A stretch of DNA of 64,000 nt. It comes from Thaumasiovibrio sp047250365. Its GTDB lineage: Bacteria > Pseudomonadota > Gammaproteobacteria > Enterobacterales > Vibrionaceae. The position numbers and the translations under genes were made by a program. This document shows positions 61,279 to 64,000 of the stretch, one piece after another. Location: NCBI RefSeq assembly GCF_047250365.1, contig NZ_JBLBVL010000003.1, positions 310,001-374,000 of the forward strand, read 5' to 3'. Each line of letters begins with the position of its first letter. Position 1 is the stretch's first letter. Below the pieces are notes generated by a model, which searched no databases, had not been told where the DNA came from, and worked only from the letters and a program-made list of their open reading frames with translations.

Positions 61279-62500
61279 GTTCATTGTTGTGGTATTGGAT
61301 GGGTTTGGGGTGGGTGCAATGGAAGATGTAGCGCATGTGCGCCCTCAAGATTGCGGTGCCAATACGGCTGCAAAACTATTGCGCCATTTTCCCTTAAAGC
61401 ATCTTCCAACGCTTGCGCTTTTGGGGCTACAGAACTTAGTCGTCAGTCAAGAGTCAGCAATGAAAGCGAATTTATTGGCCAATGTGGGGAAAGCTAACTT
61501 AGCCCATCAAGGTGGTGATACGTTTATGGGGCATCAAGAAATCATGGGAACATGCCCTAAGCCACCAGTGATTGAGCCATTTCAACACGTTTTAGGCGAT
61601 GTAGAAAAAGCCTTAACAAAGCAGGGCTATCGAGTATCAAAGATAAGCAGGCAAGGGCTTGATGTCTTAGCTGTTAATGATGGTGTTGTAATCGGTGATA
61701 ACCTTGAAGCTGATTTAGGGCAAGTATATAACTTGACTTGCAATTTCAATCAGGTCTCTTACCAGGAGCTAATGAAAATAGCTGACGTAGTGCGAGGAGT
61801 AACTAAGGTGAGCCGCAATATCGCCTTTGGTGGGGAAATAGACTCTATGGAGCGAGTCTACAGTGCCATTGAGGTCAAGTCAGACCGCAGCGGGAACCCC
61901 GCATTTATTGGGGTGAATGCACCTAACAGTGGCGCTTATGATTGTGGATTTCGTGTGATGCATTTAGGTTTTGGGGTGGATGCTTCAACTCAAGTTCCTT
62001 GGTTGCTGCATCAAAAGGGGATAGGTACATGGCTGTATGGAAAAGTGGCTGATATAGTTCAAAACCCCAAAGGATGCTCATATACCTCCATTGTTGATAC
62101 TGATGAGATATTCAATCTATTATGCCACGATGTTTCTGTTGAACAGGATGGTTTTTTTTGTGCCAATGTCCAGGAAACAGATCTTGCTGGCCATCAACAA
62201 GACCCCAAACGATACTGGCAAATTTTAGAGAAAGCAGATAATGGTCTAGAGAGACTGATAGCTCAACTAGGTGAAGAAGATGTCTTATTGGTTATGGCGG
62301 ATCATGGTAATGACCCTTTTATTGGTCATACCAAGCATACCCGCGAGCAGGTGCCCTTGTTAGCGTATAAAAAAGGTCACGTAGGGCTCGATCTCGGTGT
62401 GTCCGAGACCTTGGCTGACGTTGGAGCCACCGTGGCGTTTTTCTTTGGCGCGACCGCCCCTGAATTTGGCAAGCCTATATCTGCGTTGATTGAATCTTAA
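61271..62500 (+). CDS. yhfW: YhfW, phosphopentomutase-like protein
   Basis: A 409-residue metalloenzyme of the alkaline phosphatase superfamily. Metal sites are VLDGFGVGAMED at the N-terminus, DTFMGHQEIMGT near residue 80 (the phosphothreonine region), and ADHGNDPFIGHTKHTREQVP near 345. It resembles DeoB but is a separate group. ATG 61271 overlaps the yhfX stop. A sugar-phosphate isomerising role is likely; the substrate is unknown. Confidence 0.88.
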   Translation: MAKFIVVVLDGFGVGAMEDVAHVRPQDCGANTAAKLLRHFPLKHLPTLALLGLQNLVVSQESAMKANLLANVGKANLAHQGGDTFMGHQEIMGTCPKPPVIEPFQHVLGDVEKALTKQGYRVSKISRQGLDVLAVNDGVVIGDNLEADLGQVYNLTCNFNQVSYQELMKIADVVRGVTKVSRNIAFGGEIDSMERVYSAIEVKSDRSGNPAFIGVNAPNSGAYDCGFRVMHLGFGVDASTQVPWLLHQKGIGTWLYGKVADIVQNPKGCSYTSIVDTDEIFNLLCHDVSVEQDGFFCANVQETDLAGHQQDPKRYWQILEKADNGLERLIAQLGEEDVLLVMADHGNDPFIGHTKHTREQVPLLAYKKGHVGLDLGVSETLADVGATVAFFFGATAPEFGKPISALIES

Positions 62501-62525
62501 GGTACTGTAAACAGCCTTGTATTAC

Positions 62526-62551
62526 TTTCTAACCAACTGAGCTAAGCGACA
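62526..62551 (-). pseudogene. 5' half of a tRNA (remnant)
   Basis: On the minus strand the sequence GCTTAGCTCAGTTGGTTAGA forms the end of an acceptor stem and a full D arm like those of the tRNA-Val genes at 48 kb. The anticodon arm and 3' half are missing. Such half tRNAs mark ends of integrated or excised DNA. Confidence 0.7.
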
Positions 62552-62649
62552 AAACAAACTGTGTGCAGACCGCCATTTTTATCGTTAGCAACCTTGTAAA
62601 ATAAGGCGGAATATTTACTTTTTGATAGCTCGTTGTTTAGGTACGTTGT

Positions 62650-64000
62650 ATGGATAAGAAAAAATATATTGTCGCTTTAGACCAAGGCACAACCAGTTCG
62701 CGCGCGGTTATTTTAGATCACGATACCAACATTGTGGCCGTATCCCAACGTGAATTTACCCAGCATTACCCACAGGCAGGGTGGGTCGAACACGATCCGT
62801 TAGAAATCTACGCGACACAGCTTGGAACATTGACAGAAGTGTTGGCCAAGTCAGGGATTTCTGCTGATCAAATCGCGGCAATTGGTATTACAAATCAGCG
62901 AGAAACTACGGTGGTTTGGAATAAAAAGACTGGAAAGCCCATTTATAACGCGATTGTGTGGCAATGTCGTCGTACCACACCGATATGTGAAGAGTTGAAA
63001 GTGGCGGGGTTAGAAGCCTATATACGCGAAAACACCGGATTGGTGATCGACCCATATTTTTCTGCCACCAAGATTAAGTGGATTTTAGATAATGTTGCAG
63101 GTGCGCGTGAACAGGCTGATGCGGATGAACTGTTATTTGGTACGGTTGACAGTTGGTTGGTATGGAAAATGACCCAAGGAAAGGTGCATGTTACTGACTT
63201 TACCAATGCGTCCCGAACTATGTTGTTTAATATCAATACGCGTTGTTGGGATAAGGCATTATTAGACGCACTTTCTATTCCTGAAAGTATGTTACCTGAG
63301 GTGAAATGCTCGTCTGAAATTTATGGTGAAACCAATATTGATGGTAAAGGGCGTACAGGCATTCCAATTGCTGGCATTGCTGGGGATCAACAAGCCGCCT
63401 TGTTTGGACAAATGTGTGTTGATAAAGGGCAAGGAAAGAACACTTACGGCACTGGCTGTTTCTTGTTGATGAATACGGGTGAGCGCAAAGTCACCTCCCA
63501 AAATGGACTGTTAACAACCTTAGCGGTTGGACGTGATGGTCAACCTGCTTATGCGTTGGAGGGAGCGGTATTTATGGGCGGAGCCTCGATTCAATGGCTG
63601 CGCGACGAAATGAAGCTGCTAAGTGATGCGAAAGATTCAGAGAGATTTGCCACCCAGGTTGATTCTAGCAATGGTGTGTATGTTGTTCCTGCATTTACAG
63701 GGTTAGGAGCTCCATATTGGGATGCGTATGCACGCGGCACGGTAGTCGGTATGACGCGTGGGACGAGCGATAAGCACTTAGTTCGAGCAACACTTGAATC
63801 TATCGCTTATCAAACAAGGGATGTACTGGTCGCTATGGAGAAAGACTCGGGCATCGCTTTGGATGGATTAAAGGTTGATGGTGGAGCAGTACACAATAAC
63901 TTTTTAATGCAGTTTCAGGCGGATATTTTAAATACCGCGGTGTACCGTCCACAAGTGACTGAAGTCACTGCGTTAGGTGCGGCCTATTTGGCGGGTTTGG
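62650..64000 (+). CDS. glpK: Glycerol kinase GlpK (partial, runs off the window)
   Basis: The first 450 codons of glycerol kinase, usually about 500. FGGY-family motifs: ALDQGTTSSRAVILD at the N-terminus, GITNQRETTVVWN near residue 78, GTVDSWLVWKMT near 165, GIAGDQQAALFGQ near 255, GTGCFLLMNTG near 275, and TGLGAPYWDAYARG near 350. It phosphorylates glycerol with ATP; the diffusion facilitator gene is not in view. ATG 62650 has no strong ribosome site but fits the family start. Confidence 0.95.
   Translation, partial: MDKKKYIVALDQGTTSSRAVILDHDTNIVAVSQREFTQHYPQAGWVEHDPLEIYATQLGTLTEVLAKSGISADQIAAIGITNQRETTVVWNKKTGKPIYNAIVWQCRRTTPICEELKVAGLEAYIRENTGLVIDPYFSATKIKWILDNVAGAREQADADELLFGTVDSWLVWKMTQGKVHVTDFTNASRTMLFNINTRCWDKALLDALSIPESMLPEVKCSSEIYGETNIDGKGRTGIPIAGIAGDQQAALFGQMCVDKGQGKNTYGTGCFLLMNTGERKVTSQNGLLTTLAVGRDGQPAYALEGAVFMGGASIQWLRDEMKLLSDAKDSERFATQVDSSNGVYVVPAFTGLGAPYWDAYARGTVVGMTRGTSDKHLVRATLESIAYQTRDVLVAMEKDSGIALDGLKVDGGAVHNNFLMQFQADILNTAVYRPQVTEVTALGAAYLAGL

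Overview
The window looks like chromosomal DNA of a marine gamma-proteobacterium, most likely a member of the Vibrionaceae (Vibrio, Photobacterium, Grimontia or Enterovibrio). This rests on the GlyGly-CTERM extracellular nuclease next to a secreted endonuclease I, the aryl-polyene cluster with an embedded ammonia-lyase, the moderate GC content and the Vibrio-like tRNA-Val genes. No ribosomal RNA or marker protein fixes the species.

Layout. (1) 1-6.1 kb: an anaerobic allantoin (ureide) catabolic operon on the plus strand, allF(partial)-allG-allH-allD-allC-MFS transporter. Allantoate is hydrolysed (AllC), ureidoglycolate is oxidised to oxalurate (AllD) and oxalurate is split by the AllFGH oxamate transcarbamylase. 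(2) 7.0-20.2 kb: scattered housekeeping and secreted functions: a DAACS dicarboxylate/amino-acid symporter, a zinc-ribbon protein, two secreted nucleases in tandem, a porin, tRNA-Ser(UGA), an old-yellow-enzyme oxidoreductase, and a LysR regulator beside a secreted Ntn-hydrolase of the penicillin V acylase family. (3) 20.3-38.8 kb: an aryl polyene (APE) pigment cluster. A minus-strand arm carries a PagL-like deacylase, a phosphopantetheinyl transferase and a methyltransferase. A tightly coupled plus-strand operon carries apeC to apeR, with an aromatic amino-acid ammonia-lyase inserted between apeJ and apeK, and is followed by a lipase-like lipoprotein gene. (4) 39.7-47.8 kb: an accessory stretch built from broken Rhs C-terminal modules, each followed by a small cognate (immunity-like) gene, with IS66 fragments fused into them. 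It ends at the 3' side of a cluster of three tRNA-Val genes. (5) 48.5-54 kb: a Lac-family PTS operon (EIIB, EIIC, EIIA and a DUF7916-type protein) downstream of a large secreted protein with a C-terminal chitin-binding module. (6) 54.2-62.5 kb: a yhf-type operon (yhfZ, yhfY, php, yhfU, yhfT, yhfX, yhfW, without yhfS), plus a second divergent yhfT paralogue. Two near-identical inverted repeats, one ahead of each arm, look like operators. (7) 62.5-64 kb: a tRNA remnant, then glpK running off the end.

The least explained parts are the Rhs debris field, where an immunity gene is split by an exact 59-bp tandem duplication, the rearranged yhf locus with its duplicated transporter and shared operators, and the secreted chitin-binding protein beside the PTS. 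A truncated gene at 48.5 kb and a half tRNA at 62.53 kb hint that 48.5-62.5 kb arrived as an island. All functional assignments come from reading motifs and recalled family resemblance; no database search was run.
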